Notes under the pieces: model-generated
The model's input: the letters and a program-made list of their open reading frames with translations, nothing else
What the model was told of the DNA's origin: nothing
Database searches by the model: none
Source: Syngnathus acus
Lineage: Eukaryota; Chordata; Actinopteri; Syngnathiformes; Syngnathidae
Assembly: GCF_901709675.1 (NCBI RefSeq)
Contig: NC_051088.1
Coordinates: 4,427,664-4,491,663 of the forward strand
Direction of reading: 5' to 3'
DNA: 64,000 nt
Made by a program: the position numbers and the translations under genes
Shown: in pieces, positions 45,879 through 58,100 of the stretch
How the letters are laid out: the number at the start of each line of letters is the position of its first letter
Numbering within the stretch: the first letter of the stretch is position 1

Positions 45879-46581
45879 GCGAACAGATGAACCGATGGAC
45901 AAATGAATATTTGAATACTTTGCCCACCCCTGGTTTTGATAAGGGCACCTAATGTAGTTAGTCGCCAGGGAGTGTATTATTATTTGGGAGGGGGGGCTCT
46001 TGGATATTCAATGTCTGGACCTTATGATTCATTATAATATTTGCAGCACTTAAACATTGGTGGCACACTTTGACGTCAAGCCATGTGGCAACAAGGGATG
46101 TGTCAGATTAGTGTCAACTTAATAGCATTGTTAGGGCTCGTCAGAGGGAGTCGTGCAGTACTGGAGTAAAGGAGTCGGCCCCCAGATGTGAGCGTATGGT
46201 GTGAGTAGGCCTGTGCGCCCACTTTCCCACCAGTTCCCAACATCAGGCTCAGTGCACTACAAAAGCCCAACGATGCTCCTCCCTGCTCCACTGGGAATGT
46301 TAATTGATCTTTTGTGGTTGGAGGGTAGAAGCGCACGCACGCACATGCACACACACACACACACACAAACACACACACGCACACACATAACCTCTGCACC
46401 ATCTGCATCGAGCCAATTGTCTCGACTGCGATGACCCCCAAACTATCTGTCTATTGACCATCATCCATTGCGCTCTCTATCTATCATTAATCTATCTTTT
46501 TTCTCATGAATCTATAAATCCATTCATCACTATTATCGATCCATTTATCCATCTCATTCTGTTATCTGTCCGTCCAAGTCC

Positions 46582-46722
<141 letters not shown>

Positions 46723-48483
46723 GTATCTGCCTGTCTGTCTGTCTGTCTGGTGGTCTGTCTGTCTCCCCAACTCTTTTTGCCACAAGTGTGTGTGAAGACC
46801 AGACCCCCTCCTACTCGTAGCTTCGGAATTCCTGCCATAAAGTGCGGCTGGTCGGCGGCACAGCGCGTCTTCCCGTCAAGCCGACCCTCTGTGAGTGTGC
46901 TCTCTGTGGTTTCCCACAGTCCGCGGCCATTCAACGAGGCCCTGGGCAGGAACAATAGAAGTGTGTCTTGTTACACATCACATTAGCTACGCTGTTTGAT
47001 CTCTTGTTGGAGGTGGGCGGTGGGGATACGGGGGGCAGCGGCTCAGGCCCGCGGGGCCATCTGGCTCGGCCAACTAGACCCTGAGAAAGTCCCAGGGTAG
47101 GAATGCTACATTCTACACACAAGTTGTATACACACACACATACACACATAGACACACAAATAGTTGTGAAAGACTTTAGAAGCACTTGACACATAATTCA
47201 AGCACGAGACAGCACGCCTCGACCTTCTCAGCACAAGTGGCACACAAGGGAGGGGATGGGGGTCACCAAATGTGCACCAACCAGATGAAACTCGCATGAG
47301 AACACGAGCTTATTGACAGTGGACAGCTGCAGCGAAATCAAGTACTATGGTGTAACTCATTCACAGTTGCATCATTTGGGAAGGGGGCTTTGTATAGGAA
47401 AAATGTGCGGCACCAATAATGATCAACACTTGACTGCGTAATAGAAGGAGCTCAAGTTAATGATCCAGTTTTAGCCCTTCTTGCTTCTTAGGAAGATATT
47501 TTAAGCCTTCACCCGAAACCCTGACAAGGATGAACCTTGTAGAAAAAGGGCTCAATTTGACCCACCACATTACAGGAGGGTTTAGGTATTTTAAGTATAA
47601 TACGAAAAATGTTATACTGCAGCAATGCCAACTCTGTATTGCAGTGTGTCGTGAGGGAACTTCAGGTGCACCATGGGACAATTTTGCCTTGTCTGAAAAT
47701 TATTATATACTGCACCTGTTGCATTGTAGCAGAATAGTTGTTTTGCGTTCATCTTAACAGACTCAGATTTCACACTGAGTTGTCATAATTTCAGTACCTT
47801 GTAAGACATTTTTGTGCGGTGGGATTTTCTTTGCGTATGAATTAAGTACCCTGGCTCAATAAATGTTTGGAAACGTTCATTTCATGCATGATGACATAAT
47901 CCTACAATTTAGCTGAGATCTGCTTTGGTATATTTACCAGTGTTCTCAAATGGTAAATTATGCATCAAAAGCATGACACCTTGGAATAAACACATGAAAA
48001 CGATATATAAGATTTGCAAAACTTCATCTGAAGCTTTTTTTTATTTTCTTCTCAGGGAAGCACACATCATTCCTTTTCAAAAGGCATTCAAAGTAGAACA
48101 TGACATCCATTTTGAACAATACAATTGACACGCCCACGAAAATGTGGTGTCAGACATGAGGATACACACAGTGACAGTATAGTGTTCAATCAAAACAGGA
48201 TTTACAGCGCAAATCAATCCATAGGATTCATTGTAAGACACTTAAGCGATACATGGTATCAAAGACAATTCTTGGATGAATCGGAACCCAACTTGGGTGT
48301 GATGTCACAGCCAGTACACACGGTCACATGGTAACCACAAATGTCGTTCAGTAAAACTTGAACCTCATCAAATCCTCCCAAAGGAATACTGGCACACGGC
48401 GGCCATTTGACCACACGGTGACCCAAAAGAACTCGACTTCACAGAGTCTATATAACTTGTGGTTTGCAGTCCTCCTTCGGTGT

Positions 48484-49058
48484 CTACCAGGGCCTCCACA
48501 GAGCCGGACCGGACGGGCCAGCCCCTTTACCGGAGCTGATGGGTGAGGCCGGGGGTGACAGGGTGCTTTGAGCTCCCCTGTAGTTCCCGTCGGACACCTG
48601 CAAGTCCTGGAAGTGTCCCAGCAGCCGCCTCTGGGCGGAGCTCTGGATTTTGCAGTGGGACAGGAAGCTGACGGCCTGGTGAACGCAGTGCGCGTAGCCG
48701 TTGGAGGAGGAGGAAGCCGAGGAGAGGGAGGGCCGCCGTTGCTGCTGCCAGCTCCTCAGGTAGCACACGGCCATCTCCAGGATGTCGGCCTTCTCCTGCT
48801 TGGAGTCGGGCTGCTGTCGGAGGAACTCGGGCCCCAGCAGGGACTTGAGTTCCTCGATGCTGGTGTTGATGCGGTCTCGTCGCAGCTTCTCCACCATTGG
48901 CTTTCTCTGCTGAAAAAAAGAGCGCATAAATATTAAATCCACTGGCTCTGTTGTGGAGTTTTGCAACAAGTGATTTGTATCAAGAGAGACACCAGGTTTA
49001 CCTTGTGAGTTGAAGTCTCCTTGGAGAAGTGACTCGGTCCATAAACAGCAGGAGCCAT
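48484..49058 (-). CDS. her4: Hes5-type bHLH-WRPW repressor (her4-like)
   Basis: Two exons, 49058-49002 and 48909-48484, give a protein of 160 residues. It is a Notch-induced nuclear repressor that keeps neural progenitors undifferentiated. The start gives MAPAVYGPSHFSKE. The basic region 'QRKPMVEKLRRDRINTS' carries the family Pro, and 'IEELKSLLGPEFLRQQPDSK' is close to zebrafish Her4. Helix 2 is 'QEKADILEMAVCYLRSW'. A Gln/Ser-rich linker, an Orange-like helix ('NGYAHCVHQAVSFLSHC'), 'AQRRLLGHFQDLQ' and the terminal WRPW follow. It has the same two-exon plan and the same strand as the neighbour 4 kb to the left, so the pair looks like an old tandem duplication. The promoter has a TATA box, an inverted CCAAT box and a paired Su(H) site. 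The frame is intact. Hes5 class is sure; her4 is the best-fitting name. Confidence 0.92.
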
Positions 49059-49116
49059 GCTTGCAGGTCTGCTCGTTCTCTGAGTGTGAGCTGACTTCTT
49101 CTGTGCCTCCTCCCTG

Positions 49117-49124
49117 TATTTATA
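49117..49124 (-). promoter_or_regulatory. TATA box of the her4-like gene
   Basis: TATAAATA on the minus strand, 59 bases upstream of the start codon, between the start and the paired Su(H) site. Confidence 0.8.
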
Positions 49125-49146
49125 CACGCCGATCTCCATATGAATG

Positions 49147-49178
49147 TGTGAGTCTCGGGCTCAGCGGAGGTTCTCACA
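49147..49178. promoter_or_regulatory. Su(H)/RBPJ paired site (SPS-like) of the her4-like gene
   Basis: TGTGAGTC at 49147-49154 and TTCTCACA at 49171-49178 face each other across exactly 16 bases. The second is a perfect reverse complement of TGTGAGAA (consensus YGTGDGAA); the first matches in six of eight places. Head-to-head sites with a spacer of 15-17 bases are the known Notch-dimer element of Hes/E(spl) promoters. A CCAAT box (49188-49192) lies just beyond. Confidence 0.75.
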
Positions 49179-50273
49179 CTCCTCGGGCCAATGGGAAGGC
49201 CGGGAAGGGCTCAGAAGAACGCAGGGCCGCCACATGCTCAATGAAGTGTTTATGGCCCCAGGGACAATAGAGCGTGTCTCCGGGGAGCAGGTGGAGGGAT
49301 AGACTGGGAGAGAAAAGAGCCCGGGTGGGGAGCTGGAGGAGGAGGGAGGGGGACATGGGCGTTACTGACCCACTGCTTGTGTTGATATGGGAAAGTGGTG
49401 ACCCTCCAAGGGAAGCACGCCGCACTCCCGTGATGTAATCACACACAAAGTGAATCTGACAGTGTGCACACGTGGCGCCTCCCCCCCTCCCAACAAAAAA
49501 ATCTGCTCCTAACAGATAAGTGGTATACGGCTGAGGTTCTCACTCTTTAAACATAAAGTAGCACCCCGCTACAAGTACAGTTATGACAAAAATGAATGTT
49601 TTAAATGAAGGTTTTAAAAAGGGCTACTTTTTTGATACATAAAACTTGACTTGGATCTGACAGTTAAAGACTCAGGACTTGGATTGGTTATAAATTGGAG
49701 AAAATGGCCAATAGTGTAATTGTTTGACTTTGTTGGTTTTCTGAATATATCATTACAATATATCATTACATTACAATATATCATTACTCCTTTTCTGCAT
49801 TTTCTCTTTTTTTTTAACTTGCTAAACACTCCTAAATATATTGACCTGTTTTTATTTCATGTATTATTTTTTTAGTCATTATCAATCCTCAAGGGCAGAA
49901 ATGTATATCAGTGCACACTGACTTAAATGTGTCTCCGGGTCCCTTTGAAGCGTGTGTGTGCTTCACAGTAGACGTCAATGTGTAAACACACAAAGTGTCC
50001 ACACGTTCCCAGCACAAGTTCACACATCCGACGCACTCCCGTCTGGTCCAGTGTTCCCACAGCCTGACACACTTCTGCATGATGCATCACACACACACAT
50101 CCTGCTATACTGCCTGTCGCTTTCATGTACGTATTTGTATCCACTGTAAAATTGACTGTCTGCCACCATTCTGTCCATTTGTCTGTCTCTCTAAAAATGT
50201 CAAGTGCTTTAAAATGGCTGGCAGTGAATCTTTGGTATAATTGTGATGTCATCACACAAATCTGGCTTAGCCT

Positions 50274-50322
50274 TTTGTTTGTTTGTTTGTTTGTTTGTTT
50301 GTTTGTTTGTTTGTTTGTTTGT
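50274..50322. repeat. (GTTT)n microsatellite
   Basis: Twelve or so GTTT units in an uninterrupted run. Confidence 0.95.
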
Positions 50323-50965
50323 TCATTCTTTTGTTTTTGGAACAAGGCCTGTTTAAGAATATAGTCCTCTTCTTTTAGTGAAGCTAGGCATCTTTTTTAA
50401 ATATAACTCACCAACTAACTTTAAGAAAACAGAAATAAAGACGGGGTCTCAATTTCGTAAGATTATATCTTTTATATCCATACCAAATACTTTTATGTTC
50501 TTGTAACTATTGAAACATGACTTAATTCTCTTCTTAACATTTAAAACAATTTCTCTAAAATAATTACGTTTATTTATTTATTTTTCCATTCTTATGGCAT
50601 TTAGTGGTACATGTGGCAGTTCTGTTTAATTATGATTACAAGAGAAAATTCTCAATAAGTTGCACCCTAAAAAGTTTCCTGTTATAGCTGCACAGGCACA
50701 CACGCGCGTGCGCACACACACCCGCACGCACGTCCACACGCGCGCACGCTCAAGCTGCAGCTGGCCACGTCTCGGTCACACGCTTCTTCTCCCCTTGCGT
50801 TGTGCTGAACGTGGGAGATGAGGTGCTCCCGAGCTTCCCACACTACAGCGTTAATGACACACAGACCGCCCGCACAAAGGAAGTGTGCCCTATTCAGCAG
50901 AGATATTGAGTGGACTACCCCCCTCTCCCGTTCCCACCCATGCACACTCCCCTGTGTCTCTCTCA

Positions 50966-50999
50966 TACACGCACGCACGCACGCGCACACACACGCGCG

Positions 51000-51082
<83 letters not shown>

Positions 51083-51088
51083 ACACAG
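50966..51088. repeat. (CA)n microsatellite with a GC-rich head
   Basis: Begins as 'cacgcacgcacgcgc' and becomes pure CA for about 75 bases. It is one arm of a CA/GT inverted pair with 51197-51278. Confidence 0.95.
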
Positions 51089-51194
51089 GGGAACACAGGC
51101 TTGTCAACTGGGCTTCCAGGCACACCATCTGGACTCATGGTAACCATTGTCAGTTTTGGAGATTCTCACCGTGTGAACTGGAGGCCGAAATAGA

Positions 51195-51196
<2 letters not shown>

Positions 51197-51265
<69 letters not shown>

Positions 51266-51278
51266 GTGTGTGTGTGTA
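51197..51278. repeat. (GT)n microsatellite
   Basis: About 80 bases of GT with one C interruption, about 110 bases to the right of the CA tract. Confidence 0.95.
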
Positions 51279-51837
51279 ACATTCAAAAAGTTAACTTTGG
51301 CAATTATGCTACGAGGCCATTGAAACACACTTTTTCCTAGATCATCAGTGATTCCAAACATAAGAGGGTAAGCCAGGAAAATACTATATTTGCATAAAAT
51401 ATTGACACAACTGATGTTTGGTTTTCTTTGTGATCTATTTTAATTTTTTGATGATTAAATGTCCTGTGGGTCATTTTGATTGTCAGACTACGTACAAAAG
51501 AAACCAACACAACAGCAAAGTCAAAAGGTTGATTTTCAGCTGGGTGTTTAGTGACTTGTCACAGCGTACCGCCACACACTCAAATGCGGGCTGTATCAAA
51601 CATTCTGCCTTTATGCTATTTTATGATTGCTTCAAATGTTCAATTGGTGTATTTCACGTCGAGGGGCAGATGTTTGCGTCTGTGTTCCCACCACACATCA
51701 GCTGAGGGTGACAAGGGGCCAGTAAGGCATGGTGCGTCCGGGGTGGCCTCCCACCTGTTTGTTTGGATTGAAGCCTTTGTATGAGATGAATCCAACTAAT
51801 TTATGCCCATGTTGCATTGTCATAACGCTCCTGCGTG

Positions 51838-51896
51838 ATTGGCCGAACGCCGTGAGAACCGGCGCCGCATTAAAGCGACGTCACAGCGTATAAAAA
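51838..51896 (+). promoter_or_regulatory. Compact promoter of the small two-exon gene
   Basis: In order: an inverted CCAAT box (ATTGG, 51838-51842), a Su(H)/RBPJ-type CGTGAGAA (51851-51858), a CRE-like 'gacgtcac' (51877-51884) and a TATA box TATAAAAA (51889-51896). The start codon follows 44 bases after the TATA box. Four canonical elements within 60 bases in the right order make a real promoter likely. Confidence 0.75.
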
Positions 51897-51939
51897 AAGG
51901 ACCTCGGGTGGTGTCGGGCCAAATCATCTCCAGGCCTAC

Positions 51940-53395
51940 ATGAGTCTGGACTACGTGGACGGCGCTATGATTGAGCAACACGCAACGTAAGTGTAGACAG
52001 GCTATAACGTGTTATTCTTAAAGTCCTATTAGTTCCATAAGATTGTATTTGTGTTTTCTCAGCAGTCTATTCTGTTCTTTTCATAGTGTTTATATTAGCT
52101 GCACCGCTTCTAGTTTGTGGATGTGGATGTCTATGTAAGTCTAATCCTTCCAGGGCGCTCCAAGTCAGCAGTGCTGGAAATGTATTAGAAATGGGATTGT
52201 TTCTTTGATCAGATTTTATATTCACCTGATTAGTTGATCAAAACAAGTCTGTGTCAGGATCGGAATGGAGCAGGGCAACCAAATGGACCAGGGTTTATTG
52301 AAGGGAAAAGGTAGTTGGAAGAGAGGATAAGGGGAACAAACTAACAGAACCGGCAAACTAACTTAACGGACCGACCGACAGACTGGATAACCGAAACAGA
52401 ACTGGCAAAGACAGGAACCAAAAGAAACAAGAACGACATCAAACGTGAAGACAAGGGAGTGAGGGGGAGATAGGACTTAAATGCAAGACAGGTAACAAGA
52501 GGCAGGTGACTGATTACATTGATTGAGATAACACAGGAGGGGAGGGGCGACGCAAACAGAAACCATGGTAACATAGACATAATAAAGTAACCGGGGACGA
52601 GTCGTGACAGCCTGACTAGCGAATGACATTAATACATTTAAGAACGATTCTAATTCCGTGGGGAGCAAGTCTTGATTCTGGCAGGCAGTTGATTTTCCGC
52701 AGGCATTAAAAAAAAAAAAAACTTAAAATTACCAAGCAAACTTATGTAATAATGAAGTAAGAATTATTTTAGGAACTTATTCGCAAACTATAACATTGAA
52801 ACATTGTGGTTTTAAAATAATCAACATTCTCTTGATCCCGCTTGGACAGATTTATTTATTAATAATGACTCTTGTGAGGATGAGCGGTTCGGGATATAAC
52901 TGAATGACTGAATCAATAAATGTGTACAAACGACTGAACAAACGAATTAATTAATTTTCATTACTTAGTGAAAAAGATTGAATCAAACAACGTGTTTGAG
53001 GCAGAACAAGCAATATTAAAACAAATATTTCAATAATGTATAAATTAACCAATTGAATTTCCTGATTTAAATGGAATTAGTACATCACCATGGAAGGCCT
53101 GGCTTTATTGCACTGGATTTACTTTTCTGATGTGTGCCCTATCTGCAGCATGTGCAAGGTGATGCTGATGGAGAGGAAGTGCACAGACAAAGCAGCAAGA
53201 ATGCGCTCGTCCCTGCAGATGCAACTAAGTGGAGGGATGTCCGGCTCGAGCTCAGATGCGTGGGACAAAACAGTGTCCTTTTTTGCCCTGAAGAAAGCTC
53301 TCATTTTTCACAACGGCTTCACCAAATCGTCCAGGGAGGCCATGCGCGCGTTCCCCTCGCCCGCCGATGATGTCACCCCACTGTGCTGCCAGTGA
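51940..53395 (+). CDS. Unrecognised small two-exon protein (about 97 residues)
   Basis: Proposed exons are 51940-51986 and 53149-53395, joined in phase by a GT-AG intron (donor ACGTAAGT, acceptor ctgcag). The protein starts MSLDYVDGAMIEQHAT and continues MCKVMLMERKCTDKAARMR in exon 2, then a Ser/Gly stretch, 'DAWDKTVSFFALKKALIFHN' and a Cys-containing tail ending PLCCQ. It has no signal peptide and no membrane segment. I do not recognise the family. The 'MCK' start of exon 2 recalls small RGS proteins, but no RGS domain follows. Support comes from the strong promoter, the intact frame to a stop at 53395, and AATAAA signals at 53679 and 53759. An alternative is that translation begins at the ATG at 53150. 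The intron contains a dispersed repeat. Confidence 0.55.
52257..52615. repeat. Dispersed repeat in the intron of the small gene
   Basis: The start 'gtcaggatcggaatggagca' with 'gaccagggtttattgaagg', and the end 'ggggacgagtcgtgacag', are phrases of a repeat common in fish genomes. The 'gaccagggtttattg' phrase recurs at about 36499, inside the inverted-repeat element there. No open frame. Class unknown to me; an LTR fragment is possible. Confidence 0.5.
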
Positions 53396-53758
53396 CCGCT
53401 GGACTCTTCAACATTGGGTTTCGTTAAAAGCTGCTCAAATTGCGCATTTTTTATTGTTAAACTTTTTTTAATTGGGGGTTTAACTCCAAAATGGTCCAAA
53501 ATGGGGACTTTTTTTTTTTTTATACACCAGAGGCCTTAATATTTCTTGAAAGTGTTCTCAGAAAGACCACGTTGTCAAGGTATGTTGTGGAGAAAACGCC
53601 ATATTCCTTTGTACAAAGGATCTTTATTGCGTTAATATTGTATTGTACAAATGTTTGAAATGTCCATGAAATTAGAAATAAATGCACTGTGGTAGGGAGT
53701 GAGCTTTAGTAAAGAGTTTTAACGCTGCGACTTCGATACACTTACGGCTGTAAGCAAG

Positions 53759-53764
53759 AATAAA
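53759..53764 (+). terminator. Likely polyadenylation signal of the small gene
   Basis: AATAAA about 360 bases after the stop, followed by a T/G-rich stretch. An earlier AATAAA at about 53679 may be an alternative. Confidence 0.5.
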
Positions 53765-53779
53765 GTCCACGATGTAATG

Positions 53780-55128
53780 ATAAAAGCGATTTGCCCAACA
53801 TCAATACTTTGTGTGAATGCTGCATGTACCTTTGGACAGCAGAGGGCGCTCGGCTGTACATGTGATGAAGCGTGCTGAAACTAAGTAAAAGACCTTCTCC
53901 CTCAATATATTGGTTTGGTTATTGTTTTCGCTACTATAATGGCCCGATGTGTTCAAGTAATAACTTGTTAAAGGGACCATGTTCCAAGTGCAGCAAATTT
54001 GAGGATTATATAGTAAAAAACAAAAAACCTTGAACCCCTCATACTTGGCAAAAGGGGTTAATGGTGTCAGTGCACATCCTGCTGAACATTGCATCATGCC
54101 AAAATTGTTTGCAAAGAAATTCTGACAAGTCATCATAACCATATATCAACTTTATTAATCATAGGGCTAATTCAAAAAGCAGACATTCAGCAACATTTGA
54201 ACAATCGTAGCAGCAGGCGAATGAACAATAAAGTGAGTCAAGTCCACACCATGCTTTCAGCTGGCTAACGCCACTACTTTTGCTCAAGGTTGGTGAGCGT
54301 AAAACTCAGCTGCATGTTCCTGGCCACAAAGAGCAGTTCTATTGCCACCTTTTTTTCTTGATTTTTTTTTGGGGGGGGGGGGACACAATTATCATTGAAG
54401 CAATAATTTAAAAAAAAAAAAAAAAATAGGAATCCGATGCAAAACCCTTGAAGTGAAAACAAATGAATGAAGTATTAAGGGATATAATGTAATTTGCTTT
54501 ATTATGTATTGCAACAGGAGATCTAAAATATCACTGCAACAGATAAACTCGATACAAAAGGTTAAGGTGACCAAGGCATAGTGTCAAGGATGAAAATAAA
54601 ACTTACTATAAATACGTTCCTTGTTTTTCCCCCCCTTTGTCTTGCTGTTACTTGCCAAATTGATAAAAGAAATTTTGCTCATACACACACAAAACAAAAA
54701 CGGCATCTTTCACTCAAATTCCAGTTAGAACCATACATGATGACCAAAGGAGGACAAGTTAGCATGTGAGGCTTTCTTTGCCCTTTTAAAACACGCTGAC
54801 CAAAACCTTAAATAAGAAACAAAAGCAAAACAAGGTCAAATAGAATGCCGCGCTCATCGTGTCGTCGGACTGATATCCCTCCAACGGACATTCCAGCGCC
54901 TCATCATCTGTGTTTGCTTTGTGTGGAATTAGTTGTGTGCCCAACACATCTTGGTGTATGAAAAGATTACTATCAATTGAAGATGTCATGGTGGGTGGGT
55001 GGTGGGGTGCTGAAGCATGGCGTATACATTGTGCACAGAGGGAAAAGTGTTTATTTGGTGGCTGTTCCAAGAGCAGTTGTGATGCAGTTCGGATTGGGAA
55101 TTGGTGTATGGGTGGATCCAACTACCCA
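53780..55128. other. Convergent 3' region of the small gene and UBR4
   Basis: No coding exon seen. It must hold the UBR4 3' UTR; minus-strand AATAAA hexamers occur near 54499 and 54153. It has a G run (about 54371-54381) and an A run (54410-54426). Confidence 0.45.
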
Positions 55129-58100
55129 TCAGGGTAAAGAGTTCAACAAATCCTGCAGGAAGAGGTCTGGATCGGGGATTTCGGAGAGGAGACCTGAAAC
55201 ATGAGAAGTTGGTCATTTTTGTTTTTTACCTTTTTTTCTTTAAGGAACAAGTGTGAGCATTAGTTGTCATGTTTTAAGATATCGTTTCTCAAATGTTTTA
55301 CACCAAGTGCTGCCTTCGTGAGCCCAAATTAGCATAGTAGGAGTATTGTCAGTCACTTTTGTTGGAATTGTGATAAATCTTTTCAACATGAGGCCTCTTT
55401 CATTCTGTGTATACTGACCTACAACATCAAAGAACTCTGCCAAGGATTCAGCAGGCATGAGTTCATCCTGGAAAGCCCTGAGCACGCGCTCCGAGGCCTC
55501 ATAGATGGGCATGTCGTTGTGACGCACGTACTCGGCAAGCGAGAAGGACCAGCCGCCCTCTGTGTTGCTGGTGGGAACTTTCTGGAGAGCCGAAAGGCAG
55601 AGAAAGTAGTTAGTTTGTAATTGTGTTTTTCTAAATAAAAACAACATTGCATTGAATATTATAGTACTAACTGATGTGGCCTGAGCAAACCCAATAAAGA
55701 CAACACAGACAAGGCCTGCGGCATTTCCATTCATTTCAAAGGGGAAAGTTGATTTGAGAAATGAGTGATCTTAAGTTACACGCATGTTCCCAGAACAAAT
55801 TAAACTCAGAAGTCAATGCACCACTTGAAGTTTTCAGACATTACCCTGAACATGTCATAGACAAGATCCACCAGGCCCCAGAAGAGAAGGGGCGAGCGAT
55901 AGACTGCATATTCCTTTGGTGCTTTATCTGTCAGTCTGAGGAAGGGTAGAAGAGAGGGAAGAGAGAAAAGATGAGGGGATCTCATTTCAACTCACATGCA
56001 CTTAAATAAATACATGAATTCATAAATAAACACAAAAAAATTCACTGAGATCGTACTTGTTGGCGCTGCTTGCCGACACCTTGCGGGCGTGTGCATTGAC
56101 CAGGAGTCTCCGGAGGAAGTAAATCCGTGAGGTCATCCAGCGCTCGGGCGGCATGATGTGCATGGCCAGGATGGTGTAGTAGTGCGGTCCTTCTACCTCG
56201 TACGAGCTCTCCACCCATTTCTCACACAGTTGCTCCTGGAAAGTCTGCAGGTTCTTCTCCTCTCGGGAAGTAGCCCGTGTCCTGCAGGGTTAGCGAAGGG
56301 ATACCAATATACACTGTATAAGCAGCAGACTTTGGCAGAAAGTTTCTTATAGAAGAAGTCTGACTTGAAATGTGTAGATCAGAGGTGCTCAACAACTTTG
56401 GTTCAGACATAGAATTTTGACAAACTATTTAAAACAAAAACTGCTCAGTGATTTAGTTACATATGGTTGTCTTTGTAGTTTTTAACTTCTGCAACGTTTT
56501 GGTGGATTTACAGTCATGTTAGCTTCCACAATGTGGTTTTATTTTTTACCGGTATAGATACACCCTGAAAAGTGGCTATGATGGAGTCAATTGCAAGCAC
56601 AGTGTCAACAGTGTGCATCCACCTGAGGTTCTCGTCATGGCTACGGTGAGCCAAAATATACTGCTTTTTAATTATTCATTTACATACAGTTAGCTTTAGC
56701 CAGTTAACACAACCCAAGTGCCTCTGCAAAGGGTTTTCATCTTTGGTCATGCCTCACTGTCCAAGACGATAATTTTGGACGCTATGATGGCCAATTTTCA
56801 ACTACAAGACTGCCAGGATGCAGTACATACGTGTTGAGCACATAGAGCACAGTGTGGATGATGTAGGGGATGAGATGGATGTTGCTCTCTCGGCCGCCTC
56901 CTCCTGTGTCCACGCTGAAGGATTGTTCGGTAGCAAAGCGAAGGAAGAGCAGTTTGGTGTCATGAATGTTGAGTTGGTACGTGGGCTCCCGCTGGCCTGT
57001 GCACTCCTGCAGATATGTGTTGTGTCTGTGTGGCACAGAAAAAACAGGAGTCAAAATTTAATCTTTAAGGCTGGTATTTCTATCACAGCATTCATTAGAC
57101 AGCTTAAGATCAGGGGATGCTTTGAGAATAATTGTCAATTTTTGTCTATGTGAAGCCCTTTGAGACTGCTTGTGATTTAGGGCTATACAAATAAACTTGA
57201 CTTGACATAGTTTTTGGGGGGTAATAGCTCCTAAAAATAAAAGGAGAAATTGGGAGCCAGCAGGTTCTCCCCTGTGCATTCTCTTCAGAGATTAGAATTA
57301 TTCTAATCTAGGGAGGACATTTTATGCTGTTTTTTCTGTAATATGTATTTACCGTGCTAGGCATGTGGCAAACGCCGATTCTGGCACATGCGGCCCCCAA
57401 ACAGGAAGAAGTCCATTGCACTTGGTGTTGGCGTTCTGAAGAGCGGCGCTTTCCCACTCTTCTCGCCCACGGGCCAACCTGCAGTAAAGGTAAAAGAAAT
57501 AAGAATTAAAATAGAGACAATAATACTTCGTGTTTGATGTCTTCTTAAGAAGCAAAGTTGCTGCTACCTGACAGCTGCCAGATGGCAGTCGTAGTGGACA
57601 ATGTTAAAGTGCGACACAGTGCTGTAGCCCTGCTGCTTGCGAGGCTTGTTCTCAAATTCCTCCAATGACACCCGTTTTGTGAAAGTGTAAATACCCAGGA
57701 CCTTGGTGGGCTGGAATGAAAACCATACCTGTCAAGTCGCTGTACCTCACTGAAACACCAATAAGGTTGTGTGCCTTGTTGTAGCCTACCTGAAATTTGT
57801 AACCTTCTCTACAGATACAACAAGTCAAGCCTGGCTCCTCTATCAGTTCCTCCATTTGTTTCAACAGTGAAGTCTTTGTCACCACCTGACCCTTCTCATT
57901 TGTCTGAAAGGCAAATGCACACATTGCATGTTACTTGTCAAGCTTGTTAGTGACAGAAGTAAACAAAAACAAAAAAACATTCATGTGCAAAAGCGAGTGT
58001 ACCGTCATGCCCAGTGTTCCCAGAGCCTTCTGTCTCATAGCCATGGCCATACGCTTCTTCTCAGCTCTGGTCTCCCTGCGTGCCGCTTCTATCTTTAGGT

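Larger units (their letters stand above)
49200..51830. other. Intergenic region between her4-like and the small gene
   Basis: No protein exon recognised. A GC-richer block at about 49200-49420 adjoins the her4-like promoter and may be regulatory ('gggacaatagagcg' has a SOX-like ACAATAG). Further right are A/T-rich sequence and the GTTT, CA and GT microsatellites. Long Thr-His or Cys-Val open frames here come from the CA/GT tracts. Confidence 0.5.

Noticed and set aside
45714-45948. Tyr-Leu-Pro-Thr open frames
   Set aside because: Translation of the (GGTA)n array on the minus strand.
50682-51361. Open frames of Cys-Val and Thr-His repeats on both strands
   Set aside because: They come from the CA and GT microsatellites.
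53149-53395. RGS-family protein
   Set aside because: Only the first residues (MCK, Cys, Ala) recall small RGS proteins. The RGS domain itself is absent downstream.
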